Part shown: in pieces, positions 33,639-41,009 of the stretch | How the letters are laid out: each line of letters starts with the position of its first letter | How positions within the stretch are numbered: position 1 is the stretch's first letter | Source: an uncultured Oscillibacter sp. | GTDB taxonomy: Bacteria; Bacillota; Clostridia; Oscillospirales; Oscillospiraceae | Direction: 5' to 3' | DNA: 64,000 nt | Assembly: GCA_905200545.1 (NCBI GenBank) | Contig: CAJKKQ010000007.1 | Location: 1-64,000, forward strand | Notes under the pieces: model-generated | What the model was told of the DNA's origin: nothing | Database searches by the model: none | What the model saw: the letters and a program-made list of their open reading frames with translations, nothing else | Made by a program: the position numbers and the translations under genes

Positions 33639-34422
33639 GCTGTTGGACCGCTGCGGCGCCCTGGGGGAGGACCGGCTGCTGCTGGCCAAGATCCTGGACC
33701 GGGCGGAGCAGGCCCGCAGCCGCAATATCCCCGCCCGCACCGACTTCCTCAGCCCCCAGCAGCGGCTTCAGGCGCTGGACCTCCTGCGTCTGGCAGGTAT
33801 AGGAGAAAACGCCTTCGTCTCCCTAGGCGGGTATCCGGAGGCGGAGCGAAACGTTTTGCTGTTCCTGCCGGATTGGCTGGAGGCGGAGGACGCGGAGAGC
33901 CAGAGCCCCCTGCGCTGCCTGCGGGCGGCCTTCCGGGAGGAGGACGGCCTCACCCACCGGGATATCCTGGGCAGCCTCATGGGCATGGGCATCGTCCGGG
34001 AGAAGGTGGGGGATATTCTGGTGAGCCCCGGGAGCTGCGACCTTATCGTGCTGGAGAGCGTGGCGGAGTTTCTGCTGCAAAGCTGGGACTCCGCCGGCCG
34101 GGCCCGGCTGCACGTCACGGAGATCACGGCTGGAGAACTGCACATCCCCCAGGCCCGGTTTGAGGAGGTGCGGGACACGGTTTCCTCCCTGCGGCTGGAC
34201 GCCGTGGCCTCCACAGGGTTCCGCATGGCCCGGGGTAAGGCAGCGGAGCTGATTGCCGGCGGCCGTGTCCAGGTGAACTGGCGGGAGTGTACGAAAGGGG
34301 ACAAGCTGCTCTCGGAGGGGGACACCGTCTCCGCCCGGGGCTTTGGAAAATTTCAGCTGGCCCAGGTGGGCGGCGTCACCAAAAAGGGGCGCATCTCCAT
34401 CGTGGTCAAGCGATACGTGTGA
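33625..34422 (+). CDS. ylmH: YlmH-family S4-domain RNA-binding protein
   Basis: 265 residues. The N-terminal part follows YlmH (FLSPQQRLQALDLL, then FREEDGLTHRDILGSLMGMGI), and the C-terminal S4 domain (RMARGKAAELIAGGRVQVNW) binds RNA. B. subtilis YlmH binds the ribosome and acts in rescue of stalled 50S-peptidyl-tRNA complexes. In most Bacillota it lies near sepF/divIVA; here it instead follows an ABC exporter with which it overlaps, and precedes ynzC- and xpaC-like genes. A GGAG site lies within the exporter's coding end. Confidence 0.87.
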   Translation: MEKSKLLDRCGALGEDRLLLAKILDRAEQARSRNIPARTDFLSPQQRLQALDLLRLAGIGENAFVSLGGYPEAERNVLLFLPDWLEAEDAESQSPLRCLRAAFREEDGLTHRDILGSLMGMGIVREKVGDILVSPGSCDLIVLESVAEFLLQSWDSAGRARLHVTEITAGELHIPQARFEEVRDTVSSLRLDAVASTGFRMARGKAAELIAGGRVQVNWRECTKGDKLLSEGDTVSARGFGKFQLAQVGGVTKKGRISIVVKRYV

Positions 34423-34434
34423 CAGGAGGATCGT

Positions 34435-34644
34435 ATGGATCAAAAGCAGATCGACCGGATCAATGAGCTCTCCCGGAAAGCCCGGTCTCCCGAGGGACTG
34501 ACGCAGTGGGAGGAACAGGAGCGGGCCGCCCTGCGCCGGGAATATATCGATTCCGTGCTGGGGAACCTGCAGGGCCAGCTGGACCACACCTATGTGATGG
34601 ATGAACAGGGCAACAAGCACAAGCTGAAGAAAAAGGGGGAGTGA
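34435..34644 (+). CDS. DUF896 (YnzC-like) small protein
   Basis: 69 residues. DUF896 pattern: QIDRINELSRKARSPEGLT, then EEQERAALRREYIDSVLGNLQGQL. The YnzC structure is a two-helix hairpin; the family is linked to the SOS region in B. subtilis but no activity is established. Placed 12 nt after ylmH and 3 nt before the XpaC-like gene. Confidence 0.9.
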   Translation: MDQKQIDRINELSRKARSPEGLTQWEEQERAALRREYIDSVLGNLQGQLDHTYVMDEQGNKHKLKKKGE

Positions 34645-34647
34645 GCT

Positions 34648-35823
34648 GTGGCGGCGAAGAGAAACAAGAAAAACAGCGACGCGGGAAGCTGGGTGCTCAT
34701 TGTCATCCTTTTTGCCATTGGCCTGTGGCCCATTGCGCTGATTTTGCTGTTTTTCAAGCTCTTTGGCAAGGACGAGAAGAAAAAGCGGGTGGCGCCGCCG
34801 CCATTGAACACCCAGATCCCTTATCAGCCGGATTCTGGAGAAGCCTCGGAGAATGCCCAGCCCAGCAAGGCCCGCCGGGCTGCCCGCAAGGTCACAAAGT
34901 CCCCCTCGGAGAAGACCTCCACCGCCCGCTGGCTGAAGATCGCCGGTGTAGTAGTGGCGGCGGTGGGCCTTATCGCCTGCTGGGAGCCCCTGGATATGAT
35001 GATCTGGTTGGGGGAGATCGACACCTGGTATATGGAAGATCTGCTGGCGGCGCTGGCTATGGCGGTGGCAGGCATTGCCATGCTGGTGGGCGGTGTCTCC
35101 ATGGACCGGAGCCTCCGGCGCTACAGCAAGTATCTGGCGGTGCTGGGAGGCCGGGAGGCCATGGCCATGGAGGAGCCCGTCCGTACCCTGGGCTATTCTG
35201 CAGGCCAGGTGGAAAAGGATCTGCAGAAGATGATCGAACAGGGTTACTTCGGTGAGAGTGCCTATCTCAATCTGGAACTGGGATACCTCTTCTGCAGCCG
35301 CAAGGGCGCGGAGGAAGTGAAGAAAGAGCGGGTGAAGCAGGAAGAGGCTGCCAAGACGGAAGCGCCGGAGCAGGAGGAGACCTGGTACGCAGACATCCTG
35401 CGGAATATCCGCCGGGCCAACGACGATATCGACGACCCGGTGCTCTCCGCCAAGATCGACCGGCTGGAGGAGATTGCACGGAAGATCTTCCAGGCGGTGG
35501 AGGAGGATCCCCGCAAGCGCAGCCGTATCGATACCTTCCTGAACTACTACCTGCCCACAACCCAGAAGCTGCTGGACTCTTACGCCCAGTTTGAGGATGC
35601 CGGTGTGGAGGGTGAGAACCTGCGCCAGGCCAAAAGCCGCATCGAGGGCACCATGGACGCCATTGTGGAGGGCTTTGAGCATCAGCTGGATCAGCTGTAC
35701 AAGGCGGACGCCCTGGATGTGGACAGCGATATCCGGGTGATGGAGACTATGCTCCACCGGGATACCGCCAGCGTGGAAAAGGACTTCGGCCTCCATGTGC
35801 AGCCGGGAGAAAAAAGCGAATAA
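34648..35823 (+). CDS. XpaC-like membrane protein
   Basis: 391 residues, GTG start after GGGGGAG. Residues ~14-38 and two segments at ~95-155 are membrane helices; a basic linker lies between. The C-terminal ~170 residues (DILRNIRRANDDIDDPVLSA ... RIDTFLNYYLPTTQKLLDSY) match the XpaC / 5-bromo-4-chloroindolyl phosphate hydrolysis family, usually paired with a TelA/YaaN toxic-anion-resistance gene. No telA is adjacent here. The middle (RTLGYSAGQVEKDLQKMIEQG) looks like a winged-helix-like module often seen in these proteins. Biochemical role unknown; the family name reflects a phenotype, not a proven enzyme. Confidence 0.82.
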   Translation: MAAKRNKKNSDAGSWVLIVILFAIGLWPIALILLFFKLFGKDEKKKRVAPPPLNTQIPYQPDSGEASENAQPSKARRAARKVTKSPSEKTSTARWLKIAGVVVAAVGLIACWEPLDMMIWLGEIDTWYMEDLLAALAMAVAGIAMLVGGVSMDRSLRRYSKYLAVLGGREAMAMEEPVRTLGYSAGQVEKDLQKMIEQGYFGESAYLNLELGYLFCSRKGAEEVKKERVKQEEAAKTEAPEQEETWYADILRNIRRANDDIDDPVLSAKIDRLEEIARKIFQAVEEDPRKRSRIDTFLNYYLPTTQKLLDSYAQFEDAGVEGENLRQAKSRIEGTMDAIVEGFEHQLDQLYKADALDVDSDIRVMETMLHRDTASVEKDFGLHVQPGEKSE

Positions 35824-35846
35824 CGGGCCGGCAGGAGTGCGGTAAA

Positions 35847-35880
35847 AAAAGAGGAGCGGGATGTCCCGCTCCTCTTTTAT
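35847..35880. terminator. Bidirectional terminator, xpaC-like / aldolase
   Basis: AAAAGAGGAGCGGGA / TCCCGCTCCTCTTTT 15-bp stem, TG loop; A and T runs flank it, so it serves both converging genes and overlaps the aldolase stop. Confidence 0.88.
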
Positions 35881-36656
35881 GCTTCGGATTTCGTCCGGGA
35901 CACCAGATCTCGGTAGGCTTGGATATACACCAGGGTGTCCAGCCCCATGGCGGCGCTGTGGAAGCCCTGCTTCCAGTAGCTGCGGGTGGCCTCCGGCGAG
36001 CCGGAGAACACCATGGCAAGCTTTCCATTTTCCCGGCAGGCATTCACGACCCGCTCCGTGGCCTTGCGCATGACGGGAGTATCAAACTGTCCCGGGCAGC
36101 CCAGAGCGATGGACAGGTCAAAGGGCCCCAGGAAAATGCCGTCCACACCTTCCATGGCGGCGATCTCCTCAATGCGGGCAAGGCACCCGGCAGTCTCGCA
36201 CTGGGGCAGCAGCAGTGTCTTCCGATTGCTCTCGTCCATATACGTCTCCAGTGTGGGGGCAGCGCCGGGGGCAAAGCCCCAGCCGTCGTCCCGGGTCATG
36301 CAGTAGCCCCGGTTTCCGGTGGGGGCAAACTTGGCCCACTGCACCAGCTGGCGCACCTGTTCCACCGTCTCCACGCAGGGCACCACCAGACCCATGGCCC
36401 CGGCGTCCAGGGGTTGGAGCACGGCGCTGCGGGAGATCTCCCGGGCCCGGACCAGAGGCGTGATGCCGCTGCCCCGGGCGGCGGCAATCAGCTCTCCGGC
36501 GGATTGGGCGCTCAAAGGGGCGTGCTCCATGTCGATGAGGACAAAATCCAGACCGGTATAGCCCAAAATCTCCGCGGCGATGGGACTGAGCATCTGGGTA
36601 AAGGTTCCCAGAGAGGGTTCCCCCCGGTGAAATTTTTCCAGAACTGTATTGGTCAT
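35877..36656 (-). CDS. HpcH/HpaI-family aldolase
   Basis: 259 residues. Class II, metal-dependent pyruvate aldolase of the 4-hydroxy-2-oxoheptanedioate type. Motifs: DFVLIDMEHAPLS with the metal Glu/His region, RAREISRSAVLQPLDAGAMG, VVPCVETVEQVRQLV, and EGVDGIFLGPFDLSIALG. It would cleave or form 4-hydroxy-2-oxo acids; the in vivo substrate is unknown. It has its own promoter and lies 52 nt downstream of a LysR regulator on the same strand, a plausible regulator. Confidence 0.9.
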   Translation of the reverse strand: MTNTVLEKFHRGEPSLGTFTQMLSPIAAEILGYTGLDFVLIDMEHAPLSAQSAGELIAAARGSGITPLVRAREISRSAVLQPLDAGAMGLVVPCVETVEQVRQLVQWAKFAPTGNRGYCMTRDDGWGFAPGAAPTLETYMDESNRKTLLLPQCETAGCLARIEEIAAMEGVDGIFLGPFDLSIALGCPGQFDTPVMRKATERVVNACRENGKLAMVFSGSPEATRSYWKQGFHSAAMGLDTLVYIQAYRDLVSRTKSEA

Positions 36657-36683
36657 GCTGCCACATCCTTTCTATATGATTTC

Positions 36684-36712
36684 AGAGTAGGATAATTGGG
36701 GGGCTTTGTCAA
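36684..36712 (-). promoter_or_regulatory. Promoter of the HpcH/HpaI aldolase
   Basis: On the minus strand: TTGACA (36707-36712), 17-nt spacer, TACTCT (36684-36689). The -35 overlaps the end of the LysR gene. Confidence 0.6.
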
Positions 36713-37590
36713 TCCGCACCGGCCAGCTCTGCCCGGATTACGGCAATGACCCGCTGCATCCCGGCGGTGAGATACTTGCGCCGGTGGCGAACCAGATGAT
36801 ACTGCCGGAAAAACCGGGCATCTTCCAGGCCAATCTCCCGCAAAGAACCCCGGGCCAGGGATCCGGCTGCCAGGGAGCGGGGGAGAACGGCGATGCCCAG
36901 TCCCGCCTCCGCACAAGCAGTGAGGGCCTGGGTGCTGACGCTCTCCAGAAGAGGTTCAACGGAGAGGTTGGCGGCCTGCACCACGGCGTCGAAACTGGTG
37001 CGGGTGCCGCTGCCGGATTCCCGCAGCAGCAGGGGTTGGTCTACCAGTTCTGCTAAGGTCAGACATTCCGGAGCCGGGAAGGCGGGGGCGCATACGGCAC
37101 ACAGATCCTCCGTGCACAGGTGCTGGGCAAGGCAGGCAGGGGAGAGGGTGACGTGGTCCGTTACGGCAAAGTCCAGCCGGTTTTCCAGGATCATCTGCTC
37201 CGTCCTGGCGGAGTTAAACACGCAGGAGCGGATCTGGACCTCCGGCACCTGCCGGCGCAGGGTAGTGAGGATGGCAGCCAGGCGGGTTTCTCCCAAGGTC
37301 ACATGGACGCCGAAGCGGCAGCTGCCCCCGGCCTCCGCGTCCCGCAGCACATGCACCGACTCCTCCAGCTGGGAGAGGATGGTGTCGGCGTACTGCTGGA
37401 GGCTGCGGCCTGCGTCGGTGATGTAGAGGCGGCGGTTCATCCGCTGAAACAGCTTGACCCCGTAGAATACCTCCAGTTCCCGGATAGCCTGGCTGACGGC
37501 AGGCTGGGTCATGTTCAGGGCCTCCGCCGCCTGGGTCACGCTGCCCCTGGCGCATACCGCGCTGAAGATCTCCAGATGGCGAATGGTCAT
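36709..37590 (-). CDS. LysR-type transcription regulator
   Basis: 293 residues. N-terminal winged helix (RHLEIFSAVCARGSVTQAAE, then ALNMTQPAVSQAIRELE) and a C-terminal two-lobed effector domain. The CysB/CbbR-like layout is normal; the effector is unknown. Two possible targets flank it: the aldolase downstream on the same strand and the chromate-transporter pair that is transcribed divergently. The 120-nt intergenic gap carries an inverted repeat of the LysR-box type, so it probably autoregulates and controls the divergent transporter. Confidence 0.93.
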   Translation of the reverse strand: MTIRHLEIFSAVCARGSVTQAAEALNMTQPAVSQAIRELEVFYGVKLFQRMNRRLYITDAGRSLQQYADTILSQLEESVHVLRDAEAGGSCRFGVHVTLGETRLAAILTTLRRQVPEVQIRSCVFNSARTEQMILENRLDFAVTDHVTLSPACLAQHLCTEDLCAVCAPAFPAPECLTLAELVDQPLLLRESGSGTRTSFDAVVQAANLSVEPLLESVSTQALTACAEAGLGIAVLPRSLAAGSLARGSLREIGLEDARFFRQYHLVRHRRKYLTAGMQRVIAVIRAELAGAD

Positions 37591-37604
37591 ACGGCACCTT
37601 CTTT

Positions 37605-37622
37605 CATAAGTAAAATATTATG
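37605..37622. promoter_or_regulatory. Candidate LysR-box
   Basis: CATAA-N8-TTATG inverted repeat (37605-37622) of the T-N11-A type, in the AT-rich gap between the LysR gene and the divergent chromate-transporter pair. Confidence 0.5.
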
Positions 37623-37710
37623 TTTTCTATTTTAACATATGAATTGATGGATGTCATCACCGGGATTATCCTGGATGCAGAAAGAAAAGCCACGGAGGAG
37701 GCCGGTGGGG

Positions 37711-38271
37711 ATGAAAGAGCAGTTGAGCCGGGCGGGAAGCCTGTTTGGGACGTTTTTCAAGATCGGAGCCTTTACCTTTGGCGGCGGCTACGCCATGATC
37801 CCGCTGATCCAGCGGGAGGTGGTGGAAAAGCGGCACTGGATGGAGCAAAGCGATATTTTGGACATCGTGGCCATCGCGGAGTCCACCCCGGGGCCCATTG
37901 CCATCAACACCGCCACCTTTGTGGGGTACCGTACCGGAGGCTTTCTAGGAGCGGCCTGTGCCACGTTGGGGGTGGTGCTGCCGTCCTTTGCCATCATCTT
38001 TGCCCTGTCCTTTGTCCTGCGGCAGTTCCAGGCCCTCAAAGCCGTGCAGTACGCCTTCTGGGGTATCCGGGCAGGGGTGCTGGCTCTGTTGGTGAAGGCG
38101 TTGCTCTCCATGTACCGCCAGTGTCCCAAGGGGGGCTTTGCCTGGACACTGATGGCTCTTGCGTTGCTGCTGGCGGCATTCAGCGGCATCGGCGTCATAT
38201 ACATCCTGATCGGCTGTGCTGCGGCCGGTCTGGTGCGGCTGTATTGGAAAAAAGGGAGGAGTGCCCAATGA
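37711..38271 (+). CDS. Chromate-transporter (CHR) family protein, second locus, first half
   Basis: 186 residues; a short CHR domain with FTFGGGYAMIPLIQREVVE, AESTPGPIAINTATFVGYR and LGVVLPSFAIIFAL. Start ATG 37711 (MKEQLSRAG) lies after GGAGGAGG with longer than usual spacing; the frame is open upstream. Divergent from the LysR gene with a candidate LysR-box between them. Overlaps its partner gene by ATGA. Substrate not predictable; in this setting an organic acid or aldolase-related solute should be considered as well as chromate. Confidence 0.88.
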   Translation: MKEQLSRAGSLFGTFFKIGAFTFGGGYAMIPLIQREVVEKRHWMEQSDILDIVAIAESTPGPIAINTATFVGYRTGGFLGAACATLGVVLPSFAIIFALSFVLRQFQALKAVQYAFWGIRAGVLALLVKALLSMYRQCPKGGFAWTLMALALLLAAFSGIGVIYILIGCAAAGLVRLYWKKGRSAQ

Positions 38272-38834
38272 TCTGCCTGGAATTGTTTGCAACCTTCTTC
38301 CGCATCGGCCTCTTTACCATTGGCGGAGGCTATGCCATGCTGCCCCTGATCCAGCAGGAGGTGCAAATCCGGGGCTGGATGACGGCGGAGGCTCTGGTGA
38401 ATTTCGTGGCCGTCAGTGAGAGTACGCCGGGGCCTTTCGCGGTGAACATCTCCACCTATGTGGGGGCAGAGCTGGCGGGATTCCCCGGGGCGGTGTGCGC
38501 CACATTGGGTGTGGTAATGCCCTCGTTTTTGATTATCCTTCTGGTGGCCCGGTGCTTTGCGGCATTCCAGCACAGTGCCCTGGTGCGGGGCGCTATGGAC
38601 GGACTGCGGCCTGCGGTCATCGGCCTCATCGGTGCTTCCGTGCTCTCTGTGGGCCAGGAAGTCCTGTTTCCCCAGGGAATCGCGTGGGCAACGGCGTTGT
38701 CTGTTCCTTTCTGGGGTTCTGTGGCGATTTTTGCACTGATGATGGTGCTCTCCCGCAAGGGGGTGCATCCCATCGGACTCATCGCCCTCTCCGCCGTGCT
38801 GGGCCTGGGAGCAGGCTGGGCAGGGCTGCTATAA
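38268..38834 (+). CDS. Chromate-transporter (CHR) family protein, second locus, second half
   Basis: 188 residues. Partner CHR domain with FTIGGGYAMLPLIQQEVQ, SESTPGPFAVNISTYVGAE and LGVVMPSFLIILLVAR. Starts at the ATGA overlap with GGGAGGAG upstream. The frame is also open for hundreds of bases upstream through the first gene, but that is a reading-frame shadow. The pair forms a two-gene unit; the next gene has its own promoter 30 nt downstream. Confidence 0.88.
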   Translation: MICLELFATFFRIGLFTIGGGYAMLPLIQQEVQIRGWMTAEALVNFVAVSESTPGPFAVNISTYVGAELAGFPGAVCATLGVVMPSFLIILLVARCFAAFQHSALVRGAMDGLRPAVIGLIGASVLSVGQEVLFPQGIAWATALSVPFWGSVAIFALMMVLSRKGVHPIGLIALSAVLGLGAGWAGLL

Positions 38835-38863
38835 ACTGGATGAAACGGCACAGGGGGTTTTAC

Positions 38864-38892
38864 TTGCTTTTTGAAGGACGCTGTGGTATAGT
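38864..38892 (+). promoter_or_regulatory. Promoter of the zinc-type binding lipoprotein
   Basis: TTGCTT at 38864-38869, 17-nt spacer, TATAGT at 38887-38892; the last base touches the operator-like repeat. Confidence 0.6.
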
Positions 38893-38922
38893 TTCAATTT
38901 GAAAAAAGTTCTCAAATTGAAA
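38892..38922. promoter_or_regulatory. Perfect inverted-repeat operator (metal-type)
   Basis: TTTCAATTTGA (38892-38902), 9-nt spacer, TCAAATTGAAA (38912-38922): perfect 11-bp arms that cover the transcription start of a zinc-type binding-protein gene. A repressor bound here would block transcription. Confidence 0.65.
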
Positions 38923-38937
38923 AGGAGCGTTTGCAAC

Positions 38938-39903
38938 TTGAAAAGATGGATTGCCCTGTGCTGCTCTGCCCTGTCTCTTTGCCTGCTGCTGGCGGGCTGC
39001 GGCACCGGAGGGGAGCAGAGCCCGACGGAGGGAGAGAACGCATCGCTGCGGATTGTCACCACCGTGTTCCCGGCCTATGATTTTGCCCGGGCGGTGGCGG
39101 GTGAGCACGCGGATGTGACACTGCTGCTGCCTCCGGGAACGGAGAGCCACTCCTATGAGCCCACACCTGTGGATATCGTCTCTGTGGAGGAGTGCGACTT
39201 GTTTATCTACCTGGGCGGAGAGTCCGACGCCTGGGTGGATACGATCCTGGACTCTGTGGGTGCCTCAGACAAGGCCATGCGGATGATCGACTGTGTGGAC
39301 TTGCTGGAAGAGGAGACCGTGGAAGGGATGGAGGCCGAACACGAGGATCATGACCATGACCTGGGAGCGGTAGTGGGCTATGACGAGCACGTGTGGACCT
39401 CTCCCAGGAACGCCGCCGCCATCACCCGTGCCATCGGGGCGCGGCTGGAGGAGCTGGATGCCGCCCATGCCCAGGACTACGCTGCCGGCGCGGAGGCGTA
39501 CGCCGGACAGCTGGAGACCCTGGACGGGGAGTTCCGTACTTTCTTTGACGGCGTGACGGATAAGACCATGGTCTTTGGCGACCGGTTCCCCCTGCGTTAT
39601 TTTGCCGAGGAGTACGGCATCAACTACTACGCGGCCTTCCCCGGCTGCAGCACCCAGACGGAGCCCTCTGCCGCCACCGTGGCCTTTCTGACGGACAAGG
39701 TGCGGGAGGAGGGAATCTCCACCGTCTGGTATATTGAGTTTTCCAACCATCTGGTGGCGGACAGCATCGCCGAGGCGGCGGAGGCGGACACAGCCCTGTT
39801 TCACACCTGCCACAATGTCTCGGCGGAGGATCTGGAAAACGGCGCAACCTATATTTCCCTGATGGAGGGGAACCTGGAGCGGCTGCGCCAGCATATGCAT
39901 TGA
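38938..39903 (+). CDS. Zinc/manganese-type ABC substrate-binding lipoprotein (ZnuA-like), orphan
   Basis: 321 residues from TTG 38938, 10 nt after AAGGAG. Signal peptide with lipobox LAGC (Cys21). Cluster A-1 metal-binding protein: GTESHSYEPTPVDI (first His), a short Asp/His-rich loop (EHEDHDHD), DEHVWTSPRNAA (second His), and an Asp/Arg segment FGDRFPLRYFAEEYG where many ZnuA proteins have the third His. Zinc is the likeliest metal. No membrane or ATPase partner is adjacent, so it must use transporter parts encoded elsewhere. A perfect inverted repeat overlaps its promoter, as expected for a metal-controlled gene. Confidence 0.88.
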   Translation: MKRWIALCCSALSLCLLLAGCGTGGEQSPTEGENASLRIVTTVFPAYDFARAVAGEHADVTLLLPPGTESHSYEPTPVDIVSVEECDLFIYLGGESDAWVDTILDSVGASDKAMRMIDCVDLLEEETVEGMEAEHEDHDHDLGAVVGYDEHVWTSPRNAAAITRAIGARLEELDAAHAQDYAAGAEAYAGQLETLDGEFRTFFDGVTDKTMVFGDRFPLRYFAEEYGINYYAAFPGCSTQTEPSAATVAFLTDKVREEGISTVWYIEFSNHLVADSIAEAAEADTALFHTCHNVSAEDLENGATYISLMEGNLERLRQHMH

Positions 39904-39911
39904 AACAGACG

Positions 39912-39940
39912 GCGCCCTGCTCTCCGGCGGGGCGCTTTTG
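39912..39940 (+). terminator. Terminator of the binding-lipoprotein gene
   Basis: GCGCCC (39912-39917) / GGGCGC (39930-39935) stem with TTTT (39936-39939). Confidence 0.65.
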
Positions 39941-39952
39941 CTGCCGGAGGCG

Positions 39953-39981
39953 TTTACAAAAGGCGTAGAAGCGTATACAAT
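39953..39981 (+). promoter_or_regulatory. Promoter of the second GreA-family gene
   Basis: TTTACA at 39953-39958, 17-nt spacer, TACAAT at 39976-39981. Confidence 0.6.
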
Positions 39982-40037
39982 GGTGCAAGTAAAGCGCCCG
40001 GTGTGGGGTGCCATTTCAACAGCGGAGGCGTTTTTTC

Positions 40038-40541
40038 ATGTATGACGAATTGACTGAGGTGGATATCCGGAAGATGCAGGAGGAGATCGACCACCGGGTG
40101 CGGGTGCTGCGGCCCCAGCTCATCGAAGAGGTGCAGACTGCCCGGGCCTTTGGCGACCTCAGTGAGAATTACGAGTATAAGTGCGCCAAGCAGGCAAAAA
40201 ACCGCAACGAGAGCCGCATCCGCTATCTGGAGCGGATGATCCGCACTGCCAAGGTCATTGCGCCGGAGTCCGGTGATGATACGGTAGGGCTTTTCGACAA
40301 GGTGACCATGTTCAATGAGATGATCAAACGGGAAATGACCATCCAGATCGTCACCACGTTGCGCCAGGATGCCCTGAAAAACCGCATCAGCAAGGAGTCT
40401 CCGGTGGGCAAGGCCCTGCTGGGACGCCGGGTAGGGGACCGGGTCCATGTGACGGTGAGTCCGGAACTGGGCTATGATGTGGAGATCCGAGCCATCGAAA
40501 AGGGGCAGGATGACGATTCCCTGGAAATCAGTGCCTATTGA
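40038..40541 (+). CDS. Second GreA/GreB-family protein
   Basis: 167 residues. The coiled coil keeps FGDLSENYEYKCAK with the Asp and Glu of the catalytic tip, and the C-terminal domain has SPVGKALLGRRVGDRV. It is much more divergent than the greA gene at 644, with a basic helix (KQAKNRNESRIRYLERMIR) and a different mid region. It may be a Gre factor with altered function or regulation, or a competitor for the secondary channel. ATG 40038 follows CGGAGG at 9 nt. Single-gene unit with promoter and terminator. Confidence 0.85.
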   Translation: MYDELTEVDIRKMQEEIDHRVRVLRPQLIEEVQTARAFGDLSENYEYKCAKQAKNRNESRIRYLERMIRTAKVIAPESGDDTVGLFDKVTMFNEMIKREMTIQIVTTLRQDALKNRISKESPVGKALLGRRVGDRVHVTVSPELGYDVEIRAIEKGQDDDSLEISAY

Positions 40542-40548
40542 ATGCGCA

Positions 40549-40583
40549 AGCCCCGGAGAGCAGCTGCTTTCCGGGGCGTTTTC
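40549..40583 (+). terminator. Terminator of the second GreA-family gene
   Basis: GCCCCGGA (40550-40557) / TCCGGGGC (40570-40577), then GTTTTC. Confidence 0.72.
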
Positions 40584-40587
40584 GGAC

Positions 40588-40616
40588 TTGATGGAGCGGT
40601 CCCGGTTTGTTATACT
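40588..40616 (+). promoter_or_regulatory. Promoter of the ArsC-like / dus operon
   Basis: TTGATG at 40588-40593, 17-nt spacer, TATACT at 40611-40616. Confidence 0.65.
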
Positions 40617-40658
40617 GGCAAGCGGAAATCATAACACATTGTAAAGGAGAAAACGGCC

Positions 40659-41009
40659 ATGCTGTTTCTTTGCTATCCCAAGTGCACCACCTGCCGGAAG
40701 GCCAAAAAATGGCTGGAGGAGCACGGTGTTTCCTTCACCCTGCGGGACATTAAGGAGGAGAATCCCACCGAAGAGGAACTGCAATCCTGGTGGCAGCGCA
40801 GCGGACTGCCCCTGCGGAAATTTTTCAATACCAGCGGCTTGCAGTACAAGGCCCTGGGCCTCAAGGACAAGCTCCCCACTATGACGGAGGCGGAGCAGAT
40901 CGCCTTGCTTTCCACTGACGGGATGCTGGTCAAGCGCCCCCTGCTGGTGGGAGAGGACTTCGTGCTGGTGGGCTTCCGTCCGGCGGAATGGGAAGAGAAG
41001 CTGGTATGA
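40659..41009 (+). CDS. ArsC/Spx-family thioredoxin-fold protein
   Basis: 116 residues. ArsC/YffB/Spx family with CxxC (Cys9, Cys12 in CYPKCTTCRK), the IKEENPTEEEL block and the conserved KRPLLVGEDFVLVGFRPAEW C-terminus. Arsenate-reductase ArsC has one catalytic Cys and an Arg triad; Spx is a redox-sensitive RNA-polymerase binder with CxxC. This protein has CxxC and the ArsC-like C-terminus, so arsenate reduction and redox regulation are both possible. It overlaps the dus gene by 4 nt. Confidence 0.85.
   Translation: MLFLCYPKCTTCRKAKKWLEEHGVSFTLRDIKEENPTEEELQSWWQRSGLPLRKFFNTSGLQYKALGLKDKLPTMTEAEQIALLSTDGMLVKRPLLVGEDFVLVGFRPAEWEEKLV

Noticed and set aside
37620..38834. A 404-codon frame covering the second chromate-transporter pair
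   Set aside because: Only its last 188 codons are a real gene. The upstream part runs in another frame through the first CHR gene and shows no CHR motifs.
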